DNA of 64,000 bases from Leucobacter zeae (GCF_016758175.1 NZ_QYAB01000001.1:951162-1015161), one strand, 5' to 3'; positions 33,730-43,072 are shown, numbered from the stretch's first letter. Notes: generated by a model from the sequence alone, not told the origin. A program made the numbers and translations.

Positions 33730-34608
33730 GTGGCTTCTCTCGACTTCTACAGCGATCGCAACGGTTCAGCTCCGCCGCGAGATCAGGATGAGCTTCCCGA
33801 CGCGACCCGACGGGGGCTGCTCAACCTCGTACAGAGCAAGATCGATGGGGACTGGTTCGCGCAGCGCTTCCCGGAGCAGTGTCTGGACGGGAACGGTGTC
33901 TGCGGTACCAACGTCGAGGCGCTGACGGTCGACTTGCAGGCGTTGATCCCCGAGCTTGGCTACCCGTTGCTCACCAGTGATGGCTCAGCGGACGAGGCTG
34001 TTTTCGATCTGCTTGAGTATGCGGCTCAGCGGCTTAGTCTTCCCGAGCAGGACGGTTGGCATTCGTTCTATCGGCATTACGAGCTGAAGTTCGATCAGAA
34101 GAAAGGGCGTCGCAGCTTCCGGGAGGAAGTCAACCAGATGCTCTCGCGCGGCCGAGCGACCTTCGAGATGGACGACGCACTGCAGATCCAGCGCTTTGGC
34201 ACCCCGGAGGTGCGCGGGGTGCTCGCCGACCTGAACCCGGATACCGGCGACGCGGCACTCGACAAGCTCATCGTGGATTCGCGTGCCCTGTTCTTGTCCT
34301 ACCGGGAAGACGACCGCAAGCTCGGCCTCGAGAAGCTCTGGGACGCCTTCGAGCGCCTCAAGACGATCGAACTCCCGGGTAACAAGAAGGCCAGCGCCCA
34401 GCAGCTCCTGGCGCACATCAACGATGAGCCGTTCCGCGAGCTGCTCGAAGCCGAGATGCGCGCCCTGACTAACATCGGCAACGGTTTCAACCTCCGCCAT
34501 CACGAGACTGACAAGCATCAGGTACCGACAGAGGCCTACGACTATCTGTACTCACGCATGGGCGGCCTGATGATCACGCTGCTCCGTGAGAGTGGCCGCC
34601 TCGCCTAA
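33730..34608 (+). CDS. AbiJ/HEPN-like candidate abortive-infection protein
   Basis: 292 residues from GTG 33730, with GGGAG nine bases upstream. The start (LDFYSDRNGSAPPRDQDELP) and following helix resemble the short N-terminal domain (NTD4 type) of AbiJ-like proteins, and the last about 90 residues (SYREDDRKLGLEKLWDAFER, then NIGNGFNLRHHETDKH and YLYSRMGGLMITLLRES) resemble the HEPN-type C-terminal domain. R256-x6-H263 (RHHETDKH) is where the catalytic R-x4-6-H pair of HEPN RNases would lie. Such proteins stop phage growth by cutting RNA. It is the only plus-strand gene inside the transfer module and has visibly lower GC than its neighbours. The family call is tentative. Confidence 0.75.
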   Translation: MASLDFYSDRNGSAPPRDQDELPDATRRGLLNLVQSKIDGDWFAQRFPEQCLDGNGVCGTNVEALTVDLQALIPELGYPLLTSDGSADEAVFDLLEYAAQRLSLPEQDGWHSFYRHYELKFDQKKGRRSFREEVNQMLSRGRATFEMDDALQIQRFGTPEVRGVLADLNPDTGDAALDKLIVDSRALFLSYREDDRKLGLEKLWDAFERLKTIELPGNKKASAQQLLAHINDEPFRELLEAEMRALTNIGNGFNLRHHETDKHQVPTEAYDYLYSRMGGLMITLLRESGRLA

Positions 34609-36069
34609 TCAGATCCCGCGGCACAGCGGCAGTGCGGCGGCGACGAACGCTTGGGCTTGTTGGCCGACGAGGCGGCGGGTTTCGCAGGAGGCTTGAATTG
34701 CGGCCTGTTCGATCGCGGAGACGGCGGCTTCGAGCTCGTCGGCGGTGGTCGCGGACACGGCAATGAGGCCGGTGTATCTGAGTACGCCGTGCCCGCTGGT
34801 GAGGTCGGATTCCTGCTGGAGCACGTCCTGGTATTCGGCGGTCTGTTGGGCGTCTTCGATCTGGCCGACTTTCTGCCGTTGGGCGGCGTCGCTGATGTAC
34901 TCGGTCTTCTTCTTCCGGATGTCGCGGGCGGCCTGGTCGGAGCGCACCGGGTCGCACAGCAGCGTGAACGCGCGCCGGATTCCGCTGGACAGCAGCACCG
35001 GGGCGAGGAATCCCGGGTAGACGAGGGAGCGCGGCCACTCGCTGATCCACAACACGGCGTGGTGGGCGCTGTCGGAGCGGAGCCGATCCCAGGTCTCCTC
35101 GACCGCGACAGGGCCGGCGGCGGCGAGCTCGTGCCCGATATCGCCTGCCCGTTCCAGGGTCGCAGCGATCGCCGGATCGTACGCGCTGCGGAGCATGATG
35201 GCGAGTTGCCCGGTGGTGTACCAGTCGGAGGGGTGGAGGTCGGCGGTGCGCAGCGCGGTGGTGAGGGTGGCCATCTCCTGCCGCAGCACGGCGGCGGCAC
35301 CTCGGAGGCCGCCGCCCGCGGTGCGGATCGGGCGGGCGGCAGCGCGCATGTCGAGGGCGAGGGAGATGGTGGAGATGTGGCGTTCCCCGGCCGGGCCTGC
35401 CCGGTCGATGAGCTCCCGGTACGTGCGGGCCACCCAGGAATCGTCGTCGTGGCCCTGCTCCGCCCACCACTGGGCGAGCCCGGTGCCGGAATCGGGGACG
35501 GTGCGCTCGAGCACCTGCAGGCGGGCGATCCGCGTCGATCGGCACGCGGTGGACAGCACCCGCCCCCAGGCGTGGACGCGGCGTTCCTGCTCGCCCGGGT
35601 CGAGCAGCACGAACGAGGGATGCGTCACCTCCAGCAGCACGGTGAGGGTCTGCCCGTGCGGGTCGTGCACCATCACCGCGTTTGTTTCCGGATCCTCGTA
35701 TTGGCGCAGCGCGGCGGCGTCGCCGGGGAGCGCGAGCGTCCCCGCGGGGCGCGGCTTCACGATGCGCTTGCGGTACCGGGACTGCCCGAGCACCTGGCGC
35801 AGCAGCCAGTGCAGGGTGATCGGCACCCACTCGACGAGCTTCCTACCCCCGACCGGGATCGCGGCGAGGCCGAGCGCGGTGCCCCAGATCGGGGCCGTGT
35901 AGAGCGCTGCGGGGCCGCCCGCGTAGAGGGACGCGACGAACACGGCGACCGCGACACTCACGGCGATCACTTGCGGGAGGGACAGGCCGAGGATGATGCC
36001 GCGCTTGGTGAGGCGGGAGAACTTCACCGGGGACAGCTCGAACTCGGATGCGGAAGCGGGTGAGGCCAT
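34609..36069 (-). CDS. SCO6880-like conjugation protein (PrgI plus VirB4 N-terminal region)
   Basis: 486 residues from ATG 36069, with GGAG six bases upstream; the 27 bases before it are open but have no such site. Two membrane helices (about 30-75) form a PrgI-like membrane part; residues 100-480 are a soluble domain (AVMVHDPHGQTLTVLLEVTH, HISTISLALDMRAAARPIR, YISDAAQRQKVGQIEDAQQT) that corresponds to the N-terminal, non-ATPase part of VirB4. SCO6880-type proteins pair with a separate VirB4 motor. The stop touches the end of the convergent HEPN-like gene (one base apart). Confidence 0.88.
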   Translation of the reverse strand: MASPASASEFELSPVKFSRLTKRGIILGLSLPQVIAVSVAVAVFVASLYAGGPAALYTAPIWGTALGLAAIPVGGRKLVEWVPITLHWLLRQVLGQSRYRKRIVKPRPAGTLALPGDAAALRQYEDPETNAVMVHDPHGQTLTVLLEVTHPSFVLLDPGEQERRVHAWGRVLSTACRSTRIARLQVLERTVPDSGTGLAQWWAEQGHDDDSWVARTYRELIDRAGPAGERHISTISLALDMRAAARPIRTAGGGLRGAAAVLRQEMATLTTALRTADLHPSDWYTTGQLAIMLRSAYDPAIAATLERAGDIGHELAAAGPVAVEETWDRLRSDSAHHAVLWISEWPRSLVYPGFLAPVLLSSGIRRAFTLLCDPVRSDQAARDIRKKKTEYISDAAQRQKVGQIEDAQQTAEYQDVLQQESDLTSGHGVLRYTGLIAVSATTADELEAAVSAIEQAAIQASCETRRLVGQQAQAFVAAALPLCRGI

Positions 36070-36217
36070 GACGGGCTCCTGAACGACGGGATACATTGCG
36101 GACGCCAGTCAGGTACGCCCCCGACAAGCGCCGAGGGCGGTGGTGCGCAGGGCTCCTGCACGCCACCGCCCGCATCGACGGACACCTTCACCTCCCTTCC
36201 AGTTCGGAACTCTCGGT

Positions 36218-37642
36218 CTATGGCTTCGGCCCGGCCGGTGGCGGTTTCGGCGCGTCCGGGGGTTTCGGCGGGTCGTTCTTCGGCGGCGCCGCAGGCTTCG
36301 GCACACCCGGCGGAGGCGGGGCCGACGCATTCGGGGGCGGGGGCGGGTTCTGCCCCTCGGCGGCGGATCCGGCGTGATTGTCGGCGGCGCGGCCGATCGC
36401 GTCGCCGAGCTTCGGGCCGGCCTCGGCCGCACCCTTGGCGATCTTCGCCGCCGCGACTGCGGCGATCCCGACCGGCCCCGCCGCAGCGCCCGCACCCGCG
36501 CCACCGGCCGCTGCACCACCGGCCGCGCCGCCGCTCCCGGCTGCCGCGCCACCGCCTCCGGCAGCCCCGGCACCACCAGTGGGCGGCGGGGGCGGCTTCG
36601 GCGGCCCACCCCCAGCACCGCCCGGAGGAGGCGGGTTCCCGCCGCCACCGCTGGAGCCGCCCGTGTCGCCCTTGCCTTCGAGCACGCGCGGCGGGGTCTT
36701 CCCGTCGGGCTTGCCGGGCATGGGGACGGGCCGGTTCATCGCCTGCTTCGATTCCTGTTCGGCGCTCATCGCGTGGTACATGTCGAAGCCGACGAAGCTG
36801 ATGAACTTGTACACCATGTACGGGGCGAACGCGGCGATGAACATCAGCACGATGCCCGCGATCGGATCCGCAATCGAACTGAGGTCGAGGTCGATCGGGG
36901 CGTTGACCTGATTGATCGCGACGAGGAACACGATCACGATCACGAGCTTCGAGAAGATCAACGCGAGCACGAACGACGCCCACTTCCCGAACCACCCCTT
37001 CGTCACATCCCACGACGAGCCCGACAGCGCGATCGGCGCCATCACGACCGCGACCAGGATCAAGGCTTTCCTGATGAGGAGACTGAACCAGACGATCGCC
37101 GCCGCACAGATCGCCAGGAAGCTGAGGAAGATCGTGATGATCGCCCCAGCCCCGGGCGCGGTGAGGTTGATCGCGGTGAGGCCTGCGACCAGGACGCCGA
37201 TCTTCCCGCCCATCTCCTCGAGCGTGGTGCCGGTGGCGTGGATGATGCCGATGCACAGCTGGTCGACGACTTCGAGCAGGGTCGCGGTGATCGTGATCAC
37301 GAGGAACGATCCGAGCACGCTCTTGGCGAGCCCGAGCGCGGCCCTTGAGAGCGCGCCGGGGTCGCGGCGGATGAGCCCGGTGATCAGTTGCAGGCAGAAG
37401 AAGATCAGCATGAGGAAGATCGCGATTCCGAAGATCACGTTGTACACGCCGATGTAGTCGCCGCCGGTGATATCGACCAGGGTGGTCGCATCGAACAGCG
37501 CCCACACGCCCTGGAAGATCCAGGACGCGGCCTGCCCGATCGCTTGCGCGAGCCAGTCGAACGGGGCCGAGATCAGGGTCGCGGCGGTATCGCCGACGGT
37601 GTCGCAGACGTTCGAGATGATGGGGACATCGCAGATACTCAC
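36218..37642 (-). CDS. TrbL/VirB6-like channel protein
   Basis: 474 residues from GTG 37642, with GGAGGGAGG upstream. Six or more membrane helices occupy about residues 15-290 (YNVIFGIAIFLMLIFFCLQL, and two Ile/Val/Leu-rich helices with few charges), the layout of the TrbL/VirB6 channel component. The C-terminal 180 residues are almost only Gly, Pro, Ala and Lys, including long PPPP and GGGG runs, and are probably a flexible cytoplasmic or extracellular arm. It follows the SCO6880 gene after a 148-bp gap that holds the recurrent CAGGTACG element. Confidence 0.88.
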   Translation of the reverse strand: MSICDVPIISNVCDTVGDTAATLISAPFDWLAQAIGQAASWIFQGVWALFDATTLVDITGGDYIGVYNVIFGIAIFLMLIFFCLQLITGLIRRDPGALSRAALGLAKSVLGSFLVITITATLLEVVDQLCIGIIHATGTTLEEMGGKIGVLVAGLTAINLTAPGAGAIITIFLSFLAICAAAIVWFSLLIRKALILVAVVMAPIALSGSSWDVTKGWFGKWASFVLALIFSKLVIVIVFLVAINQVNAPIDLDLSSIADPIAGIVLMFIAAFAPYMVYKFISFVGFDMYHAMSAEQESKQAMNRPVPMPGKPDGKTPPRVLEGKGDTGGSSGGGGNPPPPGGAGGGPPKPPPPPTGGAGAAGGGGAAAGSGGAAGGAAAGGAGAGAAAGPVGIAAVAAAKIAKGAAEAGPKLGDAIGRAADNHAGSAAEGQNPPPPPNASAPPPPGVPKPAAPPKNDPPKPPDAPKPPPAGPKP

Positions 37643-37675
37643 AACACCCCTCCCTCCAATGGGTCGAGGTGGTGG

Positions 37676-37999
37676 TCAGGAAACGGTCTGGCCCACGTTC
37701 CAGAAAAAGTTGATGAGCGTCACCGATGCGCCGGTGATGATCGCCGCCCCGCAGGAGATCAGCACCCCGACCTTCCCCCTCGACGCCAAGTGCGGGTTTG
37801 AGGAGTTCGACCCGAAGCCCCACACCACGGCGGAGACGATCAGGGCGAGGACGGAGAGGATCAGGCCGATCGTCATCACCGCGCCGACGACGGTGCGCAG
37901 CGCGCTGATGCCGGGAAGGCCCGAGTCGTTCGGGTTGATGTCGATGTTCGCGGGCATGACCGCGGAAAGGGTGGTGAGAGTGTCGAGGACGGCAAGCAT
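37676..37999 (-). CDS. Small membrane protein of the transfer operon (DUF6112-like)
   Basis: 107 residues from ATG 37999, with AGGAG upstream. Two membrane helices (about 37-62 and 78-100) flank a short polar turn with RGKVGVLISCG. This matches the DUF6112 group, small two-helix proteins that take the place of the VirB2 pilin or VirB3 in actinobacterial conjugation loci; the exact role is not proven. A paralogue with similar order, RKG-KGKVGVFVALG, is encoded just upstream. The gene lies between the TrbL-like gene and its paralogue, in the same direction. Confidence 0.82.
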   Translation of the reverse strand: MLAVLDTLTTLSAVMPANIDINPNDSGLPGISALRTVVGAVMTIGLILSVLALIVSAVVWGFGSNSSNPHLASRGKVGVLISCGAAIITGASVTLINFFWNVGQTVS

Positions 38000-38079
38000 G
38001 ACGGGCTCCTTCAGGCGAACGCCCCACCCCGGGACTGGGATGGGGTCACCTGGACAGGTGCGACCCCGGAGACGCGTGT

Positions 38080-38391
38080 TCAGAGGCCGTCGCCGAGGCG
38101 CAGCAGGAAGTTCATCCACGTCACCGCGGCCCCGGCGAGCACCGCGGCGCCGAGCGCGACGAACACCCCGACTTTCCCTTTCTGCGCGGCCTGCGCGTTC
38201 CCCGTCGAGGACGACACCGCCCACACGATGCCGGAGATGATGAGCATCAGCACTGCGACGATCAGCACGAACGTGAGCAGCGCCCCGACGATCGACACCA
38301 GCGTGGATCTGCCGCCGACGCCGCTGAGATCGGGGTAGACGTTCTCCGCCCACACGACAACGAAACCGGGGACGCGGGCGAAGGGGTTCAT
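38080..38391 (-). CDS. Small membrane protein, paralogue of the preceding gene
   Basis: 103 residues from ATG 38391. It has the same two-helix plan (helices about 33-60 and 77-97) and the same GKVGV turn as the 37676-37999 product, with a shared ending (TWMNFLLRLGDGL against TLINFFWNVGQTV), so the two arose by duplication. One may be the pilin-like subunit and the other its partner. A recurrent CAGGTGCG site precedes each of them (38055 and 38430). Confidence 0.8.
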   Translation of the reverse strand: MNPFARVPGFVVVWAENVYPDLSGVGGRSTLVSIVGALLTFVLIVAVLMLIISGIVWAVSSSTGNAQAAQKGKVGVFVALGAAVLAGAAVTWMNFLLRLGDGL

Positions 38392-38474
38392 GCGGGGCTC
38401 CTGACGGGTGCGGCGGCTCGGGCACCGATCAGGTGCGGCAGCCGGCCCCGCGCTCCGCATCCACCTTGTTCCGC

Positions 38475-39644
38475 TCAGGCCGCGCAGCCCGGGCCACCCC
38501 CAGTCGTCAGCGCATCGGCGCCCTCGACCTCGTGACCGGCGAGCCACGGCTCAGCATCGACCGCAGGCTGCGCGGCGCCGCCAGGGTGGACTTGGAAGTG
38601 CAGGTGGGGGCCGGTGGAGTGGCCGCTGCTGCCGACATCACCGATGTGCTGGCCGGCGGTGACGCGGTCGCCGGTGGTGACGTGGATGCCGTGCGCCCAC
38701 ATGTGGATGTACTTCGTGGCGACCTTCTCACCGCCGATGGTGTGCTCGATGGTGATCTGCCCGGAGAACCCGCCGAGCATGCCCGCATACGTGACCACGC
38801 CGTCGGCGAGTGCGACGATCGGGGTGCCGTCCGGGGCGGCCCAGTCGGTGCCGGAGTGGAAACTCGCGACTCCGGTGAACGGGTCGACGCGCGGCCCGAA
38901 CTGCGAGGTGCGCGTATAGCTGCCCGTCGGCAGCGGGAACACCAGCCGCGTCGTCTCCGGAATCGTCTCATCCCCCGGCACCCCGCCCCCGCCGCCGCTT
39001 CGGCGGGTGAGGGCGTCGAGGATGGTGCGCGCGACCGGCTCATAGTTCTGATACCGGTCGGGGTAGGCGGAGACTTCGACGGCCTGTGCGGCTTCGCCTT
39101 TGTCCATCTGCTGCCAGCCGGGGATATCGAGCAGCCCGCGCGGGGACGGGTAGTTCGGGCCGTCGGGGCCGCCGTAGAACGCGCGCGCCTGATACTTCGG
39201 ATCCATGAGCTCGGCGACCGTGCCCCACCCGGACTGGGGGCGCATCTGGAACAAGCCGAGACTGTCATGATCCGCCCCGTCCCCGTCGTTCGGGAAGTCC
39301 CCGGACTCCGGGTACGTGCCGGTGTTCGCGAGCTGCCGGAGTGTGGACTCGGTGAGCGCGGCCATCAGCGCGATCAGGATCCCGTCCCGTCCGACCCCTG
39401 GGGTGTTCGCGCCGGTGGTGATGATGGTGCCCGCGTGGGTGAGCTGCCGCTTGTTCAGCGTGAAGGTGGTGCCGTCTTTCATGGTCACCTCCAGCTCGTC
39501 CGGGATGGGGCCGAGGGTGAGGCCGGAGGCGAGGCAGTGGGCCTGGTGGAGGACGGCCGGGTTCATGAGCACCCCGACGCTGAGCAGCCCCAGCATCGGT
39601 GCGAGCAGCATCCCGAGGACAGCGAAGACGAGCACCTTCCGCAT
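38475..39644 (-). CDS. Cell-wall hydrolase: lysozyme-like plus M23 peptidase
   Basis: 389 residues from ATG 39644; GTG 39647 or 39653 are alternatives. One N-terminal membrane helix (VLVFAVLGMLLAPMLGLLSV) anchors it outside the cell. Residues 70-200 contain a lysozyme-like domain (ALTESTLRQLAN, then SLGLFQMRPQSGWGT), the VirB1/SLT-type fold. Residues 250-375 are an M23 metallopeptidase (SQFGPRVDPFTGVASFHSGTD, and GPHLHFQVHPGG with the HxH zinc pair). Together they can cut both glycan strands and peptide cross-links so the transfer channel can pass the thick wall. Confidence 0.92.
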   Translation of the reverse strand: MRKVLVFAVLGMLLAPMLGLLSVGVLMNPAVLHQAHCLASGLTLGPIPDELEVTMKDGTTFTLNKRQLTHAGTIITTGANTPGVGRDGILIALMAALTESTLRQLANTGTYPESGDFPNDGDGADHDSLGLFQMRPQSGWGTVAELMDPKYQARAFYGGPDGPNYPSPRGLLDIPGWQQMDKGEAAQAVEVSAYPDRYQNYEPVARTILDALTRRSGGGGGVPGDETIPETTRLVFPLPTGSYTRTSQFGPRVDPFTGVASFHSGTDWAAPDGTPIVALADGVVTYAGMLGGFSGQITIEHTIGGEKVATKYIHMWAHGIHVTTGDRVTAGQHIGDVGSSGHSTGPHLHFQVHPGGAAQPAVDAEPWLAGHEVEGADALTTGGGPGCAA

Positions 39645-39660
39645 CACAACCACCGGCCCG

Positions 39661-40350
39661 TCAGCGGAGGGGGTTGTCGAGCTGGGACAGGCGCAGCAGC
39701 TGGCAGCGGTCGAACACCGGCTCGCAGGCGACGAACACGGTGAACGCGACCGGATGCGCACTCGAGACCGCATCGCCGTACCAGACGCCCTGCCGATGCC
39801 GCACCCCGTCGACCGTGTACGCGATCGTGCCGTCGGCGATCTCATCTCCTGCGGCGGCGACCGCTTCGTGCCACGGCTCGGGGACGAACACGTCCTCGAT
39901 TTCGAGGTGCTGGCGGGTGCGGTACTCGGCCAGATCCCGCCATGTCTGCGCCGACGGGAAGTACCCGTCGAGATCCGCGATGAGCCCCGGGGTTTCGGTG
40001 CCGGTGGGGTCGGCGTCCTCGATCAGCACCGCCCGGTGATCGGCCGGGGTGAGGAGCGTGAACGTGTCCCACGCAAACAACGCTTCCGCGACCGCCCGCA
40101 CATACTCCTCCGGGTCGTCCGTGCGCGGCAGCGACGGCAGCTCCCGTGCCCCGGGCTCCTCACCCGGCGCGCCGGGCGTCTCCGAGGCGCCCGGGTGCGA
40201 CGGGCCGCCAGGGTCTTGCGGGGTGGGGCCGGTGATGAGGCCGTAGATGCCGATGCCGGTCAGGAGCAGCAGGATCAGGCCGGTAACGATGAGGGTGATG
40301 ATCAGACGGCGACGGCTGCGCTGGCGCTGATCGGCGTGCGGTGACGACAT
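39661..40350 (-). CDS. Membrane-anchored hypothetical, possible VirB8-like component
   Basis: 229 residues from ATG 40350. A basic lead (RQRSRRRLI) and one membrane helix (about 16-38) are followed by a Pro/Gly linker and an outer domain of about 160 residues (EEYVRAVAEALFAWDTFTLLTPADH, then FVPEPWHEAVAAAGD and AYTVDGVRHRQGVWYGD). The plan, a short inside part, one helix and an outer NTF2-like domain, fits VirB8/TcpC-type parts of the channel, but the sequence alone does not prove it. The gene lies directly after the wall-hydrolase gene (stop to start gap 16 bp). Confidence 0.7.
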   Translation of the reverse strand: MSSPHADQRQRSRRRLIITLIVTGLILLLLTGIGIYGLITGPTPQDPGGPSHPGASETPGAPGEEPGARELPSLPRTDDPEEYVRAVAEALFAWDTFTLLTPADHRAVLIEDADPTGTETPGLIADLDGYFPSAQTWRDLAEYRTRQHLEIEDVFVPEPWHEAVAAAGDEIADGTIAYTVDGVRHRQGVWYGDAVSSAHPVAFTVFVACEPVFDRCQLLRLSQLDNPLR

Positions 40351-40413
40351 AGGAACGGCCTTCCGACGTGGAGGAACAACGGTCAGCCGATAGGTGCGCC
40401 ACCCATCGCGTGG

Positions 40414-40890
40414 TCAGCGGGTCATCGAGGGCGGGATAGCCGGCCCGTTGCCGCTGGGCGGAGGTTCGGGGTCGAGGGCGGCTTCGCGCTCGCGGAGCGC
40501 CTCCGCCATCCCCGGATCACGGTCAGGTGCCGGAGTCACCGGTTCTGGATGCCAGGCGATGCGCCCGTTCTCGGTCTGGGCGCGCATGACGAGGGAGACG
40601 ACTTGGTCGAGGGAGGCGCCCGAGAGCCGCAACCACCCGCTCGCTTTCTCCGCGTGCTCCCACCCGGCCTGGCGGTTTCCGTCGTCGGTCGCCGCATGGG
40701 CACTGTGGCTGTGGTGCCAGGAGGCGAGCTGGTTCAGGGACTGCTGCACGCTCGTGAGCGCATAGTGCAGCGCGCCGAGCGTCTCGTAGGTGTCGGGCGG
40801 GTGGGTGATGTGCCGGGTCGCATGCGCCAGGCCGCGGGCGGCTTCGCCGAGCTCATCCGCGTCCTGCTTCGGATCCTCAAACGTCGGCAT
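40414..40890 (-). CDS. Hypothetical helical protein of the transfer operon
   Basis: 158 residues from ATG 40890; this overlaps the end of the upstream ParB-like gene by 14 bases. The protein is mostly alpha-helical (DELGEAARGLAHATRHITHP, YALTSVQQSLNQLASWHHSH, SLDQVVSLVMRAQTENGRI) with a disordered Pro-rich tail. No signal peptide, membrane helix or known family is visible. It could be a small DNA-binding or chaperone protein of the element, but nothing in the sequence decides this. Confidence 0.6.
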   Translation of the reverse strand: MPTFEDPKQDADELGEAARGLAHATRHITHPPDTYETLGALHYALTSVQQSLNQLASWHHSHSAHAATDDGNRQAGWEHAEKASGWLRLSGASLDQVVSLVMRAQTENGRIAWHPEPVTPAPDRDPGMAEALREREAALDPEPPPSGNGPAIPPSMTR

Positions 40891-41983
40891 CAGCCACCTC
40901 CACGTCGTTCCGGGTTCCTCGGGAAGTACGCGCGATATCGAGGAAGCAGCCGGCCTGGACGATGCTGGTCTCCACCAGCTCCCACTGCTCGTCATCGGCG
41001 TAGGCGCCGAAGTCTTCGGGGCTGTAGCGTTCCCACCAGCCGTGCTCGCGGCGCAGCAGATCGACGAGCTTGCGGATCTGATGCTTCTGGCGCAGCAGCG
41101 GATCCGCATCCGACCACCCCTCCCGCACCGCCGCCGCAGCGTCTTTCCGCAGCGGGGTGAGACGGCCGATCGCGCGGGTCGCTTCTTTCAGCGCGTCTTT
41201 CGGATGCTCCTGCGCCCGCACGAGCTGGAGTTCAGCAGCTGCCGCCTCTCGGATGGCGTCGGGCTCATCGGGGTGCCCGGCCCACTGCTCCAGCAGCGTG
41301 ACAGCCTGGAGGAGTTTCACGCGCAGGTAGCGGCCGTTCACTTTCCCATCCGTGTTGAGCTCGAGCAGCGCCTCGGCGGCGGCCTGCCGCACCTGCGGGT
41401 GCTCAGTGTCGGAGGCGGCGATCTGTTTGAGCTCGACGACCTGATCGAGCATCCCGTGCGAGTCCCGCCCGGTGACCGCTTTCGCCGCCCGCACCCGCGT
41501 CTTCGCCCCTTCACCGCGCACCGTCTGCGGTGGTGTCGAATCGACACCACCGCCATCCTCAGTAGGGGCCGCTGCCTCACTGTTGTCGGGGTGGGCGCCG
41601 AATTGGGTGGCTTCCTGCTTGCGGGCGTTCTCCTCGGCGTAGAGCTGTTTGAGTTCGCTGTAGAGCTCGGCCTGCTCGATCGGTTTCAGCGCTTTGCGGA
41701 GGGTCTCCTCGTCGCGGATCGCGAGCACGTGGGAGAGCTTGTCGGAGACGCCGTGCACGATCCAGATCGGGGTGACCCGGTAGCCGAGGCGTTGCTGCGC
41801 GGCCAGCACCCGCCGCCCGGAGATCAGCGCGTACTGCTCGGTGACCGTGGGCGGGTGGATCACCCCGAACCGTTCGATCGACGCGCACAGCTCGTCCAGA
41901 TCCTCCTCCACGTCGCGGCGGAAGCTGTAGCCGACACTGATCTCGTCGATCGCGTGCTCCAGGACGAGATGCCCGCGACTCAC
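40877..41983 (-). CDS. ParB/Srx-fold nuclease-like protein
   Basis: 368 residues from GTG 41983, which overlaps the stop of the upstream gene (GTGA). Residues 8-95 match the ParB N-terminal domain: LDELCASIERFGVIHPPTVTE, then ALISGRRVLAAQQRLG, where GRRVLAAQ is the GxRRxxA box. This domain is known in partition and DNA-nicking proteins. Two helical segments follow and the C-terminus has no clear fold. It may help to keep the excised element in the cell or process its DNA. The genes around it have the same direction. Confidence 0.82.
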   Translation of the reverse strand: MSRGHLVLEHAIDEISVGYSFRRDVEEDLDELCASIERFGVIHPPTVTEQYALISGRRVLAAQQRLGYRVTPIWIVHGVSDKLSHVLAIRDEETLRKALKPIEQAELYSELKQLYAEENARKQEATQFGAHPDNSEAAAPTEDGGGVDSTPPQTVRGEGAKTRVRAAKAVTGRDSHGMLDQVVELKQIAASDTEHPQVRQAAAEALLELNTDGKVNGRYLRVKLLQAVTLLEQWAGHPDEPDAIREAAAAELQLVRAQEHPKDALKEATRAIGRLTPLRKDAAAAVREGWSDADPLLRQKHQIRKLVDLLRREHGWWERYSPEDFGAYADDEQWELVETSIVQAGCFLDIARTSRGTRNDVEVADADV

Positions 41984-42819
41984 GACCCACCCCGACTCTC
42001 CTGCATCCCGGACGCGGTACGGGAGGCGGTGACGAGTGACTCGTCGCGCAGCAGATCGGCGACGTCGTCGCCGAGGAGGACGCGAGCGAACAGGCCGTAC
42101 TGGCCGCTGCGGCGGCGTTTCCCGGTCTGGGAGCCGACGACCAGGCGCACCAGCGCCGCCCACGCTTCCGGGGTGTAGCCGAGGCGGACGGCGATGTGGA
42201 GTTCTTTGGACACGATCTCCACCGCGGAGCTGCGGGAGGAGAGCCCGGTGACGCGGTGCGCGATGTAGTCCACGGCCTGCTCGACCGGGCGGGCCGGCCA
42301 GTCGGTGAGCACGAGGAACACGCACGTCGCCCGGATCACCCGATCGACGGAATGATCCTCCCCGCCGCCGTGCTGCACGAGGCTCGGGGCGTGCGGGTGG
42401 ACGTCGTAGAAGAACTCCTCGTAGTGCCCGGCACGCATCGGCTCCTCCGCGGGCCGCTTCGACGGGCGGCGGGCCTTGTCCTGGCTGGTCATGTTCCGGT
42501 CGGCGTGCACCTCAGCGGCGATGCCGAGCGCCACCGCACGGGTGATCACCGCCCACGGATCATCCGCGGCGAGCGTCGTGGGGGTGCGCATCGCGAGGAA
42601 CGCCTCATACGCGGCGTCGGCCGGGTCGCGATGCCAGGCTTTCGCGATCGGCGTGTACTTCTGGGTGGCGTAGAGCATGAGCTCGGCCGCGACCGGGCTC
42701 GTCGCCCACGCGTTGTGCTCGTTGAGCTCCGTCAGCAGCACGCGCAGCCCTTCACCGGTCGTGAAATCCGGAACAGGGCCGGGCTGCTGAGCGGACTGGG
42801 GGTCTGGGTGGGGGTGCAT
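41980..42819 (-). CDS. Hypothetical protein next to the ParB-like gene
   Basis: 279 residues from ATG 42819, chosen because a His/Pro-rich lead (HPHPDPQSAQQ) then a helical domain follows; the recurrent CAGGTACG lies 40 bases upstream. The middle (TELNEHNAWATSPVAAELMLYA, then FVLTDW-like helices) is alpha-helical and the C-terminal third (DYIAHRVTGLSSRSSAVEIVS, GYTPEAWAALVRLVVGSQTG) may be a helix-turn-helix. I do not recognise the family. Its start and stop coupling to the ParB-like gene suggest joint function in maintenance or replication. Confidence 0.65.
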   Translation of the reverse strand: MHPHPDPQSAQQPGPVPDFTTGEGLRVLLTELNEHNAWATSPVAAELMLYATQKYTPIAKAWHRDPADAAYEAFLAMRTPTTLAADDPWAVITRAVALGIAAEVHADRNMTSQDKARRPSKRPAEEPMRAGHYEEFFYDVHPHAPSLVQHGGGEDHSVDRVIRATCVFLVLTDWPARPVEQAVDYIAHRVTGLSSRSSAVEIVSKELHIAVRLGYTPEAWAALVRLVVGSQTGKRRRSGQYGLFARVLLGDDVADLLRDESLVTASRTASGMQESRGGS

Positions 42820-43072
42820 AGCGACTCCTGAAAGAAACGAAGATCCGTCGACGAAAGACAGGTACGACCCCCAGCCGGTCGACGGAACACTCCACACCCC
42901 GAACAGCAGCAGGGGCTGCCGCGTGGAAGGCCGCACGGAACCCTCAGCCCGCCCCGCGCGGGGACGGCCCGTGGGTGCCGTGCCCGGCGTCGTGCCGGAC
43001 GGCTGCTGGCCGAAGTAGTTGTGGGGGTCTACGGGTGTTCCGGCACTCGGGTGGTGCCGGAAGACGAATGGG
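42820..43072. other. Regulatory gap before two minus-strand operons
   Basis: About 250 bases without a gene. They hold the CAGGTACG site at 42859-42866 followed by CCCCC, and a run of pyrimidines and purines without a strong hairpin. It is probably the promoter and leader region of the 42819 to 40414 operon. Confidence 0.5.
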
